Source: Leptolyngbya boryana PCC 6306
Lineage (GTDB): Bacteria; Cyanobacteriota; Cyanobacteriia; Leptolyngbyales; Leptolyngbyaceae
Assembly (NCBI RefSeq): GCF_000353285.1
Contig: NZ_KB731324.1
Location: 4,916,577 to 4,980,576, forward strand
Direction of reading: 5' to 3'
DNA: 64,000 nucleotides
Shown here: in pieces, positions 1 through 8,811 of the stretch
How the letters are laid out: each line of letters opens with the position of its first letter
Numbering within the stretch: the first letter of the stretch is position 1
Program-made: the position numbers and the translations under genes
The notes under the pieces: model-generated
Told to the model about the DNA's origin: nothing
Database searches by the model: none
Seen by the model: the letters and a program-made list of their open reading frames with translations, nothing else

Positions 1-93
1 GATCGAGTCTCCTCCCAGTTGAGCTTGAATTGCTTCTGCAATTGTCTCTGTGTTGCCAGTTTGCGTGCCGTAAAATAAGCCGACCGTTGCCAT
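1..93 (-). CDS. isiB: Flavodoxin, N-terminal part (cut by window edge)
   Basis: The reverse strand from 93 encodes MATVGLFYGTQTGNTETIAE and continues off the window after 31 codons. The segment GTQTGNTE at residues 9-16 is the FMN phosphate-binding loop of long-chain flavodoxins. Flavodoxin is a soluble cytoplasmic electron carrier that replaces ferredoxin after photosystem I, classically under iron limitation. The ATG is preceded by AAGGA seven bases upstream, which supports this start. No convincing Fur box was identified by eye upstream. Identification rests on the N-terminal 31 residues only. Confidence 0.85.
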   Translation of the reverse strand, partial: MATVGLFYGTQTGNTETIAEAIQAQLGGDSI

Positions 94-223
94 CGTTGAT
101 CCTTCATTCTGTGAGTTACTTAGCCAGCCTTATTGATTAAAAGTCTCAATAAGCTTCAAGACCAAGCTTACCATTTTTATTGAAATAAATTTGCATCTAA
201 GGACTGTTAAAAAATATTAAAAA

Positions 224-294
224 AACGAGCAAATAAGAAAAACCAGACTTTCTAAGGCTTTGAGAGCGCAAAGTCTGGTTTAAATTTGCTTGTT
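224..294 (-). terminator. Two-part stem-loop between a short minus-strand ORF and flavodoxin
   Basis: Inner arms AAACCAGACTTT (240-251) and AAAGTCTGGTTT (270-281) pair over 12 of 12 bases around an 18-nt loop. Outer arms 224-234 and 284-294 pair over 10 of 11. An A-run at 216-225 reads as a U-run on the minus strand, so the hairpin fits a terminator for minus-strand transcription from the short ORF at 301-462. It could also be a small dispersed palindromic element. Confidence 0.55.
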
Positions 295-300
295 TAGAAC

Positions 301-462
301 TTAAGTTGTTGAGAAAAAGTCTAGGTTAAAGTGTGGCGCGATGGCAAGGTCGTTGAGACAAAGCTTTTCGGGGCCACCCAATATTCCAGCCTGATTTTGA
401 ATGCGAGGCGACTTTTTCAGGGCGTTGCATAACTGCTCATCTTCATTCGTGTAAATGAACAC
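301..462 (-). CDS. Possible small protein, 53 aa (GTG start)
   Basis: A short frame starts at GTG (complement 460-462) and ends in TAA at 301-303, just before a strong stem-loop. The product begins VFIYTNEDEQLCNALKKSP and ends NLDFFSTT; it has two Cys and no signal peptide or membrane segment. A stop codon lies seven codons upstream of the GTG, so the frame cannot extend far. There is no clear Shine-Dalgarno sequence. I do not recognise it: it may be a real small gene, the C-terminal remnant of a larger one, or chance. The hairpin at its end is the main support. Confidence 0.3.
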   Translation of the reverse strand: MFIYTNEDEQLCNALKKSPRIQNQAGILGGPEKLCLNDLAIAPHFNLDFFSTT

Positions 463-595
463 GATCGCTCGATGCAGTCTGATCTATTTCTTAATCTTTT
501 TCCATCCCCTGAGCTTTGATGTTAAAAAGACTGAAACGCCCTAATTCTCAGCTTGTGATTCATTTGCTTTATTCAAATCCCTTGGTGAGAACGCT

Positions 596-1960
596 ATGAA
601 ATATCCTCAATGGTTCCTACCCATTGTTCTGGTTGCCTTGCTGATTACAGTCGGATGTTCCCACTCCAATGTCACGATCTCGGCACAGGAGGATGTTCTT
701 GCTCAAAGTCCGAGTTCTGTCCTCAAACCAGAACCCGATCGCGTGACCGAAGCGCTCGATCGTTCAGATGTGCCTGAAGCCATTCGACAAATCGAAATCC
801 GCTGGAAAAACCAATACGAAGACTATTTTCAAGGAAAATTCAAAACCCAAATTGTGCCTGCTGCGGAAATTGCACGATCGCTGAATCAGATCAATCAACG
901 CACGAAACGGAAATCGGCTCTATTCTATGCAATTCCAAGCGCGAACCATTTAGATTTGATGCTGGTCACTGCCAACGGTAAACCGATTCATCGCCGCATT
1001 ACCGCCGCAAATCGATCTGTTCTAACTCAAACGCTGCAATCTTTTCGCATGGGAGTTGTGCGAGACGATTCTGACCCGGATGATTACTTAGTCCCCGGAC
1101 AGCAACTTTATCGCTGGATCGTCGCACCCTTAGAAGCGCAACTTCGAGCCGAGGGGATCAATCAGATTATCTTCTGCTTGGGCAGTGGGCTAAGGAGCTT
1201 ACCCCTTGCAGCATTACATGATGGGCAGAAATTTTTGATTGAGAAGTATAACTTAGCGATTATTCCGGCGTTTAATTTACTCGATCGACAATCGCGTACC
1301 TCTCCCAACACTGAAATTCTCGCGATGGGAGCCTCTACGTTTAGCAATAAACCGCCCCTGCCCGGTGTACCGATCGAGATTGCATCGATCACTCAAACTC
1401 CCTGGCAAGGCACATCTCTGTTGAATCAAGAATTTACGCTAAAAAACCTCAGAGCACATCGACAAAAAACTCCCTATGGCATTGTGCATTTAGCAACTCA
1501 TGCTGAGTTCTCGTCTGGCGATGTGAATCGGTCTTATATTCAATTCTGGGATCAACAGTTGAAGTTGAGTCAGCTTCAAGAATTGGGCTTGCAAAATCCG
1601 CCTGTACAATTGTTAGTCCTCAGCGCTTGTCGGACTGCACTGGGAGATACGAGAGCAGAAATGGGATTTGCAGGATTGGCAGTGAAGGCAGGCAGTAAAG
1701 CTGCGATCGCGTCTTTGTGGTCAGTCAGTGATGCCAGTACATTAATGTTGATGAAAGAGTTTTATCGAGCCTTGAAATCGGCTCCTGTCAAAGCAGATGC
1801 CTTACGAGAAGCCCAGATTGAGATGATTCAAAACTCCGATCGCCTTCGGGCACAAATTCGCGATCGTCGATTGCCGGAAGAAATCAGAGCCTTGGCGGAT
1901 CAGAATTTAGCGCATCCGTATCATTGGGCAGCCTTTACGCTGATTGGAAATCCTTGGTAG
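596..1960 (+). CDS. CHAT-domain (caspase-like) predicted lipoprotein
   Basis: 454 residues. The N-terminus has a hydrophobic stretch at about 7-20 ending in ITVGCS, a lipobox with Cys21, so export and lipidation are predicted. Residues from about 65 to the end match the CHAT fold (caspase HetF associated with TPRs), a clan CD cysteine peptidase-like domain. The expected catalytic pair is visible: His302 in HLATHAEF and Cys345 in VLSACRTALGD. The TPR repeats that usually precede CHAT are absent. It lies 63 bases upstream of a DUF1822 gene and probably starts a co-directional group that also contains a CHAT-CHASE2 fusion. A CHAT domain on a lipoprotein would act outside the cytoplasmic membrane, which is unusual. 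Substrate unknown. Confidence 0.85.
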   Translation: MKYPQWFLPIVLVALLITVGCSHSNVTISAQEDVLAQSPSSVLKPEPDRVTEALDRSDVPEAIRQIEIRWKNQYEDYFQGKFKTQIVPAAEIARSLNQINQRTKRKSALFYAIPSANHLDLMLVTANGKPIHRRITAANRSVLTQTLQSFRMGVVRDDSDPDDYLVPGQQLYRWIVAPLEAQLRAEGINQIIFCLGSGLRSLPLAALHDGQKFLIEKYNLAIIPAFNLLDRQSRTSPNTEILAMGASTFSNKPPLPGVPIEIASITQTPWQGTSLLNQEFTLKNLRAHRQKTPYGIVHLATHAEFSSGDVNRSYIQFWDQQLKLSQLQELGLQNPPVQLLVLSACRTALGDTRAEMGFAGLAVKAGSKAAIASLWSVSDASTLMLMKEFYRALKSAPVKADALREAQIEMIQNSDRLRAQIRDRRLPEEIRALADQNLAHPYHWAAFTLIGNPW

Positions 1961-2023
1961 GTTGCATAAGTTCAGATCTTGCAACGTGAATACCGCTATG
2001 TCGCACACCCAAACGATCTTCCT

Positions 2024-3157
2024 ATGACTTACTTAAACGCTCTAGCTCAACCTGTTCTAGAAATTCCGCCATCGATCAATGCTGCTGCTTGGCAAAATCG
2101 ATCTCGCACTGCTCCGGCTCGCTGGAACACATACCTCAATCAGGTCTGTTCTCAAACCGTTTCAGATTGGCTTCAAGACGCTCGTGAAACTCTAGATCGA
2201 ACTGCGTTGCAGAATCTCTGGCAATTAGTCAATGGAACATCGTTTCGGCTCAACGCGCACCGAATCATTGTGATTCCAGATAAAACAATGGATACGCGCG
2301 AATTTCGAGTGCCGCAAGAATGGGTGGATATTCCAAGTTGGGTGGGGGATTACTACTTTGCGGCTCAGGTCGATCCCGATGAGGCGACGATTTTAATTTG
2401 GGGATATACGACTCATGCTCAGTTGAAAGCTTTGGGTGAATATGATGCAAGCGATCGCATGTACAGCTTAGATGCAGAACAAATGTCTCAAGATTTTGCT
2501 GTCTTTGCACTGACGCGAGAACTGTATCCGCAAGCAGTTACTCGTGCTGAGATTGCGGCACTTGCCCCTGTTCCTGCGGTTCAAGCCGAGAATCTTGTGC
2601 AACGATTAGCAAATCCCGAAATTCTCCAACCTCGCTTAGAAATTCCCTTCCAACTCTGGGGAGCATTACTCGAGCAATCTGAATGGCAACAAAGATTAGG
2701 GCAATTGCGACAAGGCGTGAGAAGTGTATCGCTGCGCCAATGGTTGCAAAACACGATCGCAGAAGGCTGGCAAACCCTAGACAGCTTACTGGGTGATGAA
2801 CCTGCTCTAGCTTATCGCTTCCGTCAAACGGCTGATGCAACTCGTCCCACGGTTCAATGTGTCAAAATTTTAGAACTCAGAGAACATACCTTCTGGTTGT
2901 CAGTGGTGATCGAGCAAGAAGAGGGCGATCGCTTATCGGTGCGGGTGCAACTGCGAGGTGCAGAACGCGATGAAATCCTACCGAGTGGAGTAATGCTAAC
3001 GATGCTTTCGAGTGCAGGCGAGGTTGTGCAATCGGTGGAAGCCCGCGACCAAGATAATCTGATTCAACTCCGTCGTTTCCGATGCTCGGCGGGAACTGAA
3101 TTCAGCTTACAGATTTCATTCGATCGAGTTCAAGTCACTGAAGACTTTATTGCATAG
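2024..3157 (+). CDS. DUF1822 family protein
   Basis: 377 residues from the ATG at 2024; a TTG at 1979 in the same frame would add 15 residues and cannot be excluded. Content and context fit DUF1822, a cyanobacterial family of unknown function often encoded just before CHASE2-domain genes. No signal peptide or membrane segment is visible. The first half has a conserved-looking block around VPQEWVDIPSWVGDYYFAAQ; the C-terminal 100 residues look beta-rich. It lies between the CHAT lipoprotein and the CHAT-CHASE2 protein, with only 9 bases to the next ATG, so co-translation with the latter is likely. Function unknown. Confidence 0.7.
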   Translation: MTYLNALAQPVLEIPPSINAAAWQNRSRTAPARWNTYLNQVCSQTVSDWLQDARETLDRTALQNLWQLVNGTSFRLNAHRIIVIPDKTMDTREFRVPQEWVDIPSWVGDYYFAAQVDPDEATILIWGYTTHAQLKALGEYDASDRMYSLDAEQMSQDFAVFALTRELYPQAVTRAEIAALAPVPAVQAENLVQRLANPEILQPRLEIPFQLWGALLEQSEWQQRLGQLRQGVRSVSLRQWLQNTIAEGWQTLDSLLGDEPALAYRFRQTADATRPTVQCVKILELREHTFWLSVVIEQEEGDRLSVRVQLRGAERDEILPSGVMLTMLSSAGEVVQSVEARDQDNLIQLRRFRCSAGTEFSLQISFDRVQVTEDFIA

Positions 3158-3166
3158 GTGCGAACA

Positions 3167-5506
3167 ATGGATCATCTGATTGTTCTCAATCTAGGGCAAG
3201 GCAACTGGAAAGATGGATTTCCCACAGTTATTGCTCAACTGTGGGAGTCTGGACGATCGACCCCGATGCAGTTTACGGGCAGTCTGCCTGCGACTCCAAC
3301 TTTAGTCGATCGCTTAACTCGCTGGCGGTCAATTTATACAGCCCTCTATGCTCACCTTGGGTTACGTCGCTCAGAATTTGAACTCGATGACGATGAACCG
3401 ACTCATATCTCTGCGGCTGAATTTCATCAACTGACGCACGAAGTTCAAAGTCAATTTAATCTCTGGCTTAGTGCTAGTTCCTTTCGGGCGATCGATCGAC
3501 AACTTCGCACCCGCCTTTCTCCAAAAGATTCAATTCGGCTGATGGTTGTAGCGCACGATCGACAGATTCTTCAGTTACCTTGGTGCTTATGGGATTTTCT
3601 ATCAGATTATCCTTATGCAGAGGTCGCATTGAGCCTGCCGGAATTTGCGCGATCGCTGCAACTTCCGAATCCGAATCGCCGCAAGAAAGTACGAATTCTC
3701 AGCATTCTCGGCAATTCTCAAGGCATTGATGTCGAACGCGATCGCGCTTTGCTGCAAAAGCTTCCGAATGCAGAAGTTCATTGTTTAGTTGAACCAACCC
3801 CTCAAGCTTTACAAGAGACGCTCTGGCAATCGGCTTGGGATGTTTTATTTTTTGCGGGACATAGTTCGACAGATGTGAAAGGCTACATTCAAATTAATCG
3901 AACTGAAACGTTAACGATCGAGCAATTAAAGTACAGTTTGCGTCATGCGATCGCTCAAGGTCTGAAGCTTGCGATTTTTAACTCTTGTGATGGGTTGGGG
4001 CTAGCTCAGGACTTAGCTGATTTACAACTTCCGCAAGTGATTGTCATGCGCGAACCTGTGCCGGATCACATTGCTCAAGAATTCCTCAAATCGTTTCTCA
4101 GTTCATTTTCGAGTGGGCAGTCTCTCTATCAGTCAGTGCGAGAAGCGAGAGAGAAATTACAGGCATTAGAATCTGATTTTCCTTGTGCGACTTGGCTACC
4201 TGTGATTTGTCAGAATCCCTCTGAAGTGCCTCCAACTTGGCAGGATTGGTGTGGTCAAAAACGGCAGTTCTTACCCCCAATGTCGCGATCGCAGCTACAA
4301 ACGATCGCACTCAGTACCCTTGCGATTACTGGATTAGTCTCAGGAATTCGCTGGTTTGGAGCAATGCAGTCGATCGAACTTCAAGCGTTTGATGTGTTGA
4401 TGCAACATCGCCCAGTTGAACCACCTGACCCGCGAGTCTTGATTGTCAAAATTGAAGAAGAAGACATTCAGCGACAGCCTCAGAATGGCGGATCGATCTC
4501 TGATGAAACGCTCGATCGCGTTTTAGAAACGTTAGAACGTCATCAAGCGCGTGTAGTAGGGCTTGATCTCTATCGCGACTTTCCCACCCAACGTCCGAGC
4601 TTAAAAAAGCGCATGGCACAGATGGCACAAAATGCTCAACTCGTCGCCATCTGCAAACGTCGCGATCCTGACTCCAATGATCCGACAGGCATTGCACCGC
4701 CTGCTGAAATCAGTGCTGATGCCGTTGGGTTTAGTGACGTTGTGCAAGATCGCGATGGTGTCTTGCGGCGGCATCTTCTCTTTGCAAGTGCCGATGAGAT
4801 TGGCACTTGTGCGACGGCTTATTCGCTTAGCGTTCAGCTTGCCTTTCGCTATCTCAGTACTCAACCGTCTCCGATCGCGCCAGAGTTTACTTCTGATCAG
4901 CATTTGAAGTTTGGCAGTACTGTATTTCCGGCTTTAACTGAACCGACGAGTGGCTATCAGCGCTTTGATGCACGCGGCAGTCAGATTTTACTGAACTATC
5001 GATCGACAAAATCCCCGATCGAGGTCGCGCAGCAAGTAACCGTTCGCCAATTGCTCAACGGTGAAATGAATCTTAATGCTATTCAAGATCGCATTGTGCT
5101 GATTGGCGTAACGGCTCCGAGCGCAAAAGACTATTTTGCAACGCCTTATGGCAGAGGCTTTTCGCAACAACTTCCAGGGGTGATCGTTCAGGCACATATG
5201 GTCAGCCAGATGATCAGTGCTGTTTTAGATAAACGACCTTTACTCTGGGTTTGGTCAACTGCGATCGAGGTGATTTGGATCGGAGCTTGGACAGTGTTCG
5301 GAGGCTTACTCATCTGGCGGTTTCGTCAGTTGAAATGGATCGCGATCGCAGGTGCAGGCTGCATTTTCCTCCTGATTGCTGGATGTTGGTTTGTGCTAAC
5401 TCAAGCCGGATGGATTCCGCTCGTACCAGCATTGCTAGGATTTTTGCTCAATGGCGGCACAGTTGCCTACCGATTTCTTGCTTCATCTCAACCGAACTCA
5501 CTCTAA
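3167..5506 (+). CDS. CHAT-CHASE2 fusion membrane protein
   Basis: 779 residues from ATG 3167; a GTG at 3158 would add three. Residues about 140-350 are a CHAT domain with His232 (FFAGHSST) and Cys274 (AIFNSCDG). A membrane segment at about 371-393 is followed by a CHASE2 sensor domain, about 395-640, beginning IELQAFDVLMQHRPVEPPDP. Three hydrophobic segments close the protein at about 665-760, the usual CHASE2 arrangement. CHASE2 is an extracytoplasmic sensory domain, so the layout suggests that a signal outside controls a cytoplasmic caspase-like domain. The gene follows DUF1822 and precedes a secreted DUF928 protein. Ligand and cleavage target are unknown. Confidence 0.88.
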   Translation: MDHLIVLNLGQGNWKDGFPTVIAQLWESGRSTPMQFTGSLPATPTLVDRLTRWRSIYTALYAHLGLRRSEFELDDDEPTHISAAEFHQLTHEVQSQFNLWLSASSFRAIDRQLRTRLSPKDSIRLMVVAHDRQILQLPWCLWDFLSDYPYAEVALSLPEFARSLQLPNPNRRKKVRILSILGNSQGIDVERDRALLQKLPNAEVHCLVEPTPQALQETLWQSAWDVLFFAGHSSTDVKGYIQINRTETLTIEQLKYSLRHAIAQGLKLAIFNSCDGLGLAQDLADLQLPQVIVMREPVPDHIAQEFLKSFLSSFSSGQSLYQSVREAREKLQALESDFPCATWLPVICQNPSEVPPTWQDWCGQKRQFLPPMSRSQLQTIALSTLAITGLVSGIRWFGAMQSIELQAFDVLMQHRPVEPPDPRVLIVKIEEEDIQRQPQNGGSISDETLDRVLETLERHQARVVGLDLYRDFPTQRPSLKKRMAQMAQNAQLVAICKRRDPDSNDPTGIAPPAEISADAVGFSDVVQDRDGVLRRHLLFASADEIGTCATAYSLSVQLAFRYLSTQPSPIAPEFTSDQHLKFGSTVFPALTEPTSGYQRFDARGSQILLNYRSTKSPIEVAQQVTVRQLLNGEMNLNAIQDRIVLIGVTAPSAKDYFATPYGRGFSQQLPGVIVQAHMVSQMISAVLDKRPLLWVWSTAIEVIWIGAWTVFGGLLIWRFRQLKWIAIAGAGCIFLLIAGCWFVLTQAGWIPLVPALLGFLLNGGTVAYRFLASSQPNSL

Positions 5507-5529
5507 ACCGAATTTAAGAAGGATCAATT

Positions 5530-6297
5530 ATGAAGTTCAAACCGTCTCAAATTGCCTTAAGCGTCTCATTGCTCAGCGTTGTCTCGATCTCTCAATTTAC
5601 TTCTGCTCAGCAACGCATTCGATTTACTCCACCGCCTTCTCCGAGTACCAGTACTCCGTCCGATCGTGGCACAGGTGCAGGTGCTCGCGGATGTGATAAA
5701 GAATTTGCGGGCTTAAAAGCTTTAGTGCCATCGCCATCTCCGAATGATCAGTGGGGCTTAACGGTCAGCGATCGACCCACCATTTGGTTTAATATTCCAA
5801 CCGGGGTCAAAGCAGGCACGCTTGTTGAATGGAAACTACGGAATGCTACGAATAAAGTGATTTACAGAACTACAACGCGCCTACCCAAAACAGATCCAGG
5901 CGTTGTGAGCTTTTCGATTCCTGAATCCGTTGCTCCGTTAGCAGTTTCGACCTATCAATGGGATTTTGCAATCTACTGTGAGAGTGGAACTCGTGACCCG
6001 AACAATCCGAGCGACGATATTATCGATCGACCTTTGGTGAAAAAAGGACGAGTTCAAAAAGTCTCTGTACCTCCAGCTTTGCAGCAAGAATTAGCAGAGG
6101 CTAAAACTCCATTAGATCAAGCAAAAGCTTATGCAAGATACGGCATTTGGTATGATGCTTTAACCGTCTTGGGCAAACAAATTCAAACGGCTCAAAAGCC
6201 GGATAAAGCAATCTTGGAAGCTTGGAATGAATTGCTCCGACAACAAAAACTAGAAGGCAAAGCCTCGGCAACGGTAACATCGTGCTGTAAGTTGTGA
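5530..6297 (+). CDS. DUF928 family secreted protein
   Basis: 255 residues. Residues 1-26 form a signal peptide ending TSAQQ. The region from about 50 (GARGCDKEFAGLKALVPSP) to about 200 fits DUF928, a cyanobacterial periplasmic family of unknown role with two Cys likely to be disulphide-bonded. The C-terminal 60 residues (after KVSVPPALQQELAEAKTPLD) are helical and include a TPR-like stretch. The ATG is 23 bases after the CHAT-CHASE2 stop, with AAGAAGGATCAATT upstream as ribosome site. DUF928 genes commonly neighbour CHASE2 and CHAT genes, so it may be the periplasmic partner of the sensor. Confidence 0.8.
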   Translation: MKFKPSQIALSVSLLSVVSISQFTSAQQRIRFTPPPSPSTSTPSDRGTGAGARGCDKEFAGLKALVPSPSPNDQWGLTVSDRPTIWFNIPTGVKAGTLVEWKLRNATNKVIYRTTTRLPKTDPGVVSFSIPESVAPLAVSTYQWDFAIYCESGTRDPNNPSDDIIDRPLVKKGRVQKVSVPPALQQELAEAKTPLDQAKAYARYGIWYDALTVLGKQIQTAQKPDKAILEAWNELLRQQKLEGKASATVTSCCKL

Positions 6298-6347
6298 GGA
6301 GAAGAACCCAAGCAATGCGCCTGTCTACCTCATGAGTGATGCTGACG

Positions 6348-7130
6348 ATGGAACTACGATCGATTCAAGCTACGAGATACGTCACCCCTTTACGCGAAGG
6401 TGGATCACTTCCTGCGATCGTAGAAGCTGATGATGATGGCATGTATGTCCTCAAATTTCGGGGTGCGGGACAGGGTGTAAAATCTCTGATTGCGGAACTA
6501 ATCGCTGGCGAACTTGCGCGATCGCTCGGCTTACCTGTTCCAGAAATTGTATTCATTGAACTTGATCCAGACTTAGCCCGCACTGAGCCTGATCCAGAAA
6601 TTCAAGATTTGATTCGAGCGAGTGCGGGTCTGAATCTTGCACTCGATTATCTACCTGGATCGATTACGTTCGACCCCGTTGCAGGCAAAGCCGAAGCTGA
6701 GCTTGCCTCTGACATTGTTTGGTTCGATGCCTATGTGACCAATATCGATCGCACGGCTAGAAACGCTAATATGCTCGTTTGGCATCGCAAACTTTGGCTG
6801 ATTGATCATGGTGCTGCCTTGTACTTTCAGCATACTTGGACGCACTATCTCGATCGCAGTCTCGATCGCTTTCCTGCGATTAAAGATCATGTGCTTCTGC
6901 GCTTTGCCACTCACCTCGAAGCGGCTCATACTAAGATGACGGCGCGCCTGACACCTGATATCATCCGTCACATTATCAATCTCATCCCGGACAGTTGGCT
7001 GGTCGAAGGTTCTCCATTTACAGAGCCAGATCAGCATCGGGAAGCGTATGTTGAGTATCTACTCAAGCGCTTAGAGTCATCGCAGATATTTTTGGAGGAA
7101 GCGATTCGTGCCCAGTCACTTTACTTATGA
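6348..7130 (+). CDS. HipA-like kinase family protein
   Basis: 260 residues from ATG 6348; GTG 6336 and ATG 6339 are alternatives with no better ribosome site. The sequence fits the HipA-like kinase family rather than classical two-domain HipA. RYVTPLREGGSLPAIVE and YVLKFRGAGQG form the nucleotide-binding lobe. NIDRTARNANML carries the catalytic-loop Asp and Asn, and LIDHGAALY is the DFG-like metal-binding motif. HipA proteins are Ser/Thr kinases, often toxins of toxin-antitoxin pairs. Its stop lies 23 bases inside the next gene, which encodes DUF3037. No HipB-type DNA-binding antitoxin is present, so DUF3037 may be the partner. The target is unknown. Confidence 0.8.
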   Translation: MELRSIQATRYVTPLREGGSLPAIVEADDDGMYVLKFRGAGQGVKSLIAELIAGELARSLGLPVPEIVFIELDPDLARTEPDPEIQDLIRASAGLNLALDYLPGSITFDPVAGKAEAELASDIVWFDAYVTNIDRTARNANMLVWHRKLWLIDHGAALYFQHTWTHYLDRSLDRFPAIKDHVLLRFATHLEAAHTKMTARLTPDIIRHIINLIPDSWLVEGSPFTEPDQHREAYVEYLLKRLESSQIFLEEAIRAQSLYL

Positions 7131-7521
7131 TTACGCTATTATTCGCGTTGTCCCCAAAGTTGAGCGCGAAGAATTTATCAATGTTGGGGTGATTGTTTCT
7201 TGTGGTGTGAAACGCTTTCTCGACGCTCGGATTGAGTTGGATGAATCGCGCTTACTCGTGCTTGACCCAACTCTAGATATCGAAATGATTCGCGATCATC
7301 TCGCGGTGATTCCCAAGATCTGTCAGGGTGGGGAGCAAGCAGGAGCGATCGGACAACTTCCTCATCGAGAGCGATTTCATTGGCTGGTTGCGCCCAGAAG
7401 TACGATTATTCAAACTTCTAAAGTTCATACCGGGCTTTGCCAAGATCTTCAGGCAGTGCTAGAACATTTGATGAACCGCATGGTTAGGAAAAATGCTCAT
7501 GTTGAAACAGTTCACTCTTAG
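7108..7521 (+). CDS. DUF3037 family protein
   Basis: 137 residues. The GTG start at 7108 lies within the kinase gene and is preceded by TTTTTGGAGGAAGCG, a strong Shine-Dalgarno site that decides the start. The sequence (YDYAIIRVVPKVEREEFINVGVIVSC) is typical of DUF3037. This small family is repeatedly found next to HipA-like kinases. The 23-base overlap suggests translational coupling and a stoichiometric pair. Biochemical function is unknown; an antitoxin or regulatory role is inference from position only. Confidence 0.8.
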   Translation: MPSHFTYDYAIIRVVPKVEREEFINVGVIVSCGVKRFLDARIELDESRLLVLDPTLDIEMIRDHLAVIPKICQGGEQAGAIGQLPHRERFHWLVAPRSTIIQTSKVHTGLCQDLQAVLEHLMNRMVRKNAHVETVHS

Positions 7522-8716
7522 GACGCAGATCGGTAGGGTTGGCATAGCAATGATGCACGCATTTGCCATCGGCATTGCGGCATGTTCTTCCCCATCTGCA
7601 AATACTGCTGCGCCTGCACCTGTTGCTCAAACAACCCCAACCAATGGAACAACTCAGGGATTTCGGCAGACAAAGGTCTTAGAAGGATTAGAAAACCCTT
7701 GGAGTATGGCTTGGCTTCCTGATGGCACCATGCTCATTACTGAAAGACCCGGTCGGCTACGAATTGTTCGCGATGGCAAGCTAGATCCGACTGCGATCGC
7801 AGGTGTGCCCGAAGTCTTGGCAACAGGGCAAGGCGGATTGCTGGATGTCTCTGTTCATCCTCGATTTAGCGAGAATCGATGGATCTACCTCACCTATGCG
7901 CACGGTACACGCGACTCAAATCGTACCCGTCTTGCGAGAGCGACCTTTGACGGCAAAGCATTGCGCGATGTGCGAGTCATTTTTGAAGTCGCTCAAGCCA
8001 AATCGGGTGGACAGCATTTTGGATCGCGAATTCTTTGGTTGCCGGATAACACGATGCTCGTTGCGATCGGAGATGGTGGAAATCCTCCCGTTCAGCTAGG
8101 AAGTGAGCTAATTCGCGAGCAAGCTCAGAACTTACAGAGTCGTCTGGGCAAAATTGTGCGCTTGAATGATGATGGTTCCATTCCGTCGGATAACCCGTTT
8201 GCAGCAAATGCGAATGCAGATTCAGCGATTTGGAGCTATGGACATCGCAACATTCAAGGTCTGGCTTTTGATCCTGGCGCGAAAAGAGTTTGGTCAACTG
8301 AACACGGGTCGCGGGGCGGTGATGAATTGAATCTTATTGCAGCGGGTCAGAACTATGGCTGGCCTGTGGTTACGCATAGCCAAGAGTACTTTGGTGGTGA
8401 GATTTCACAGGAACGATCGCGACCTGGCATGGTTGATCCAAAAACGGTTTGGACTCCAGCCAAGGCTCCTTCTGGGCTTACATTTTATACGGGCGATCGC
8501 TTTCCTGGCTGGCAAGGAAATCTATTCGCAGGCGGTCTAGTATCTCAAGATGTGCGTCGAATTGAGTTAGATCAAGCTGGAAATGTCCGAAGTCAGCAAT
8601 CGATCAAGATTGGGCAGCGGGTGCGAGATGTTCGGCAAAGTCCAGATGGATTGTTGTACATTCTCACGGATGCATCGAATGGTCAGTTGATTCGATTAGA
8701 GCCGACAGGTGGCTAA
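7499..8716 (+). CDS. PQQ-dependent sugar dehydrogenase, lipoprotein (YliI/Asd type)
   Basis: 405 residues from ATG 7499, which has TTAGGAA eight bases upstream; ATG 7493 is the alternative. A hydrophobic N-terminus ends at GIAACSS, a lipobox, followed by an Ala/Pro/Thr-rich linker. The rest is a six-bladed beta-propeller of the soluble glucose/aldose dehydrogenase family: LENPWSMAWLPDGTMLITER near residue 60, then GHRNIQGLAFDP, EHGSRGGDELN and GQNYGWPVV. Family members oxidise aldoses using PQQ and calcium, facing the periplasm. No pqq genes are visible here, so the cofactor would be imported or made elsewhere. It overlaps the DUF3037 gene by 23 bases. Confidence 0.88.
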   Translation: MLKQFTLRTQIGRVGIAMMHAFAIGIAACSSPSANTAAPAPVAQTTPTNGTTQGFRQTKVLEGLENPWSMAWLPDGTMLITERPGRLRIVRDGKLDPTAIAGVPEVLATGQGGLLDVSVHPRFSENRWIYLTYAHGTRDSNRTRLARATFDGKALRDVRVIFEVAQAKSGGQHFGSRILWLPDNTMLVAIGDGGNPPVQLGSELIREQAQNLQSRLGKIVRLNDDGSIPSDNPFAANANADSAIWSYGHRNIQGLAFDPGAKRVWSTEHGSRGGDELNLIAAGQNYGWPVVTHSQEYFGGEISQERSRPGMVDPKTVWTPAKAPSGLTFYTGDRFPGWQGNLFAGGLVSQDVRRIELDQAGNVRSQQSIKIGQRVRDVRQSPDGLLYILTDASNGQLIRLEPTGG

Positions 8717-8811
8717 CTTAGTAAAGCGCAGCAAGCGTGTACAGTGGTCGTGATGTGCCAATGTACCTTTAGAATGAGAAATCGTGCTTGCTGAAGCTGG
8801 ACTGTGTATTT

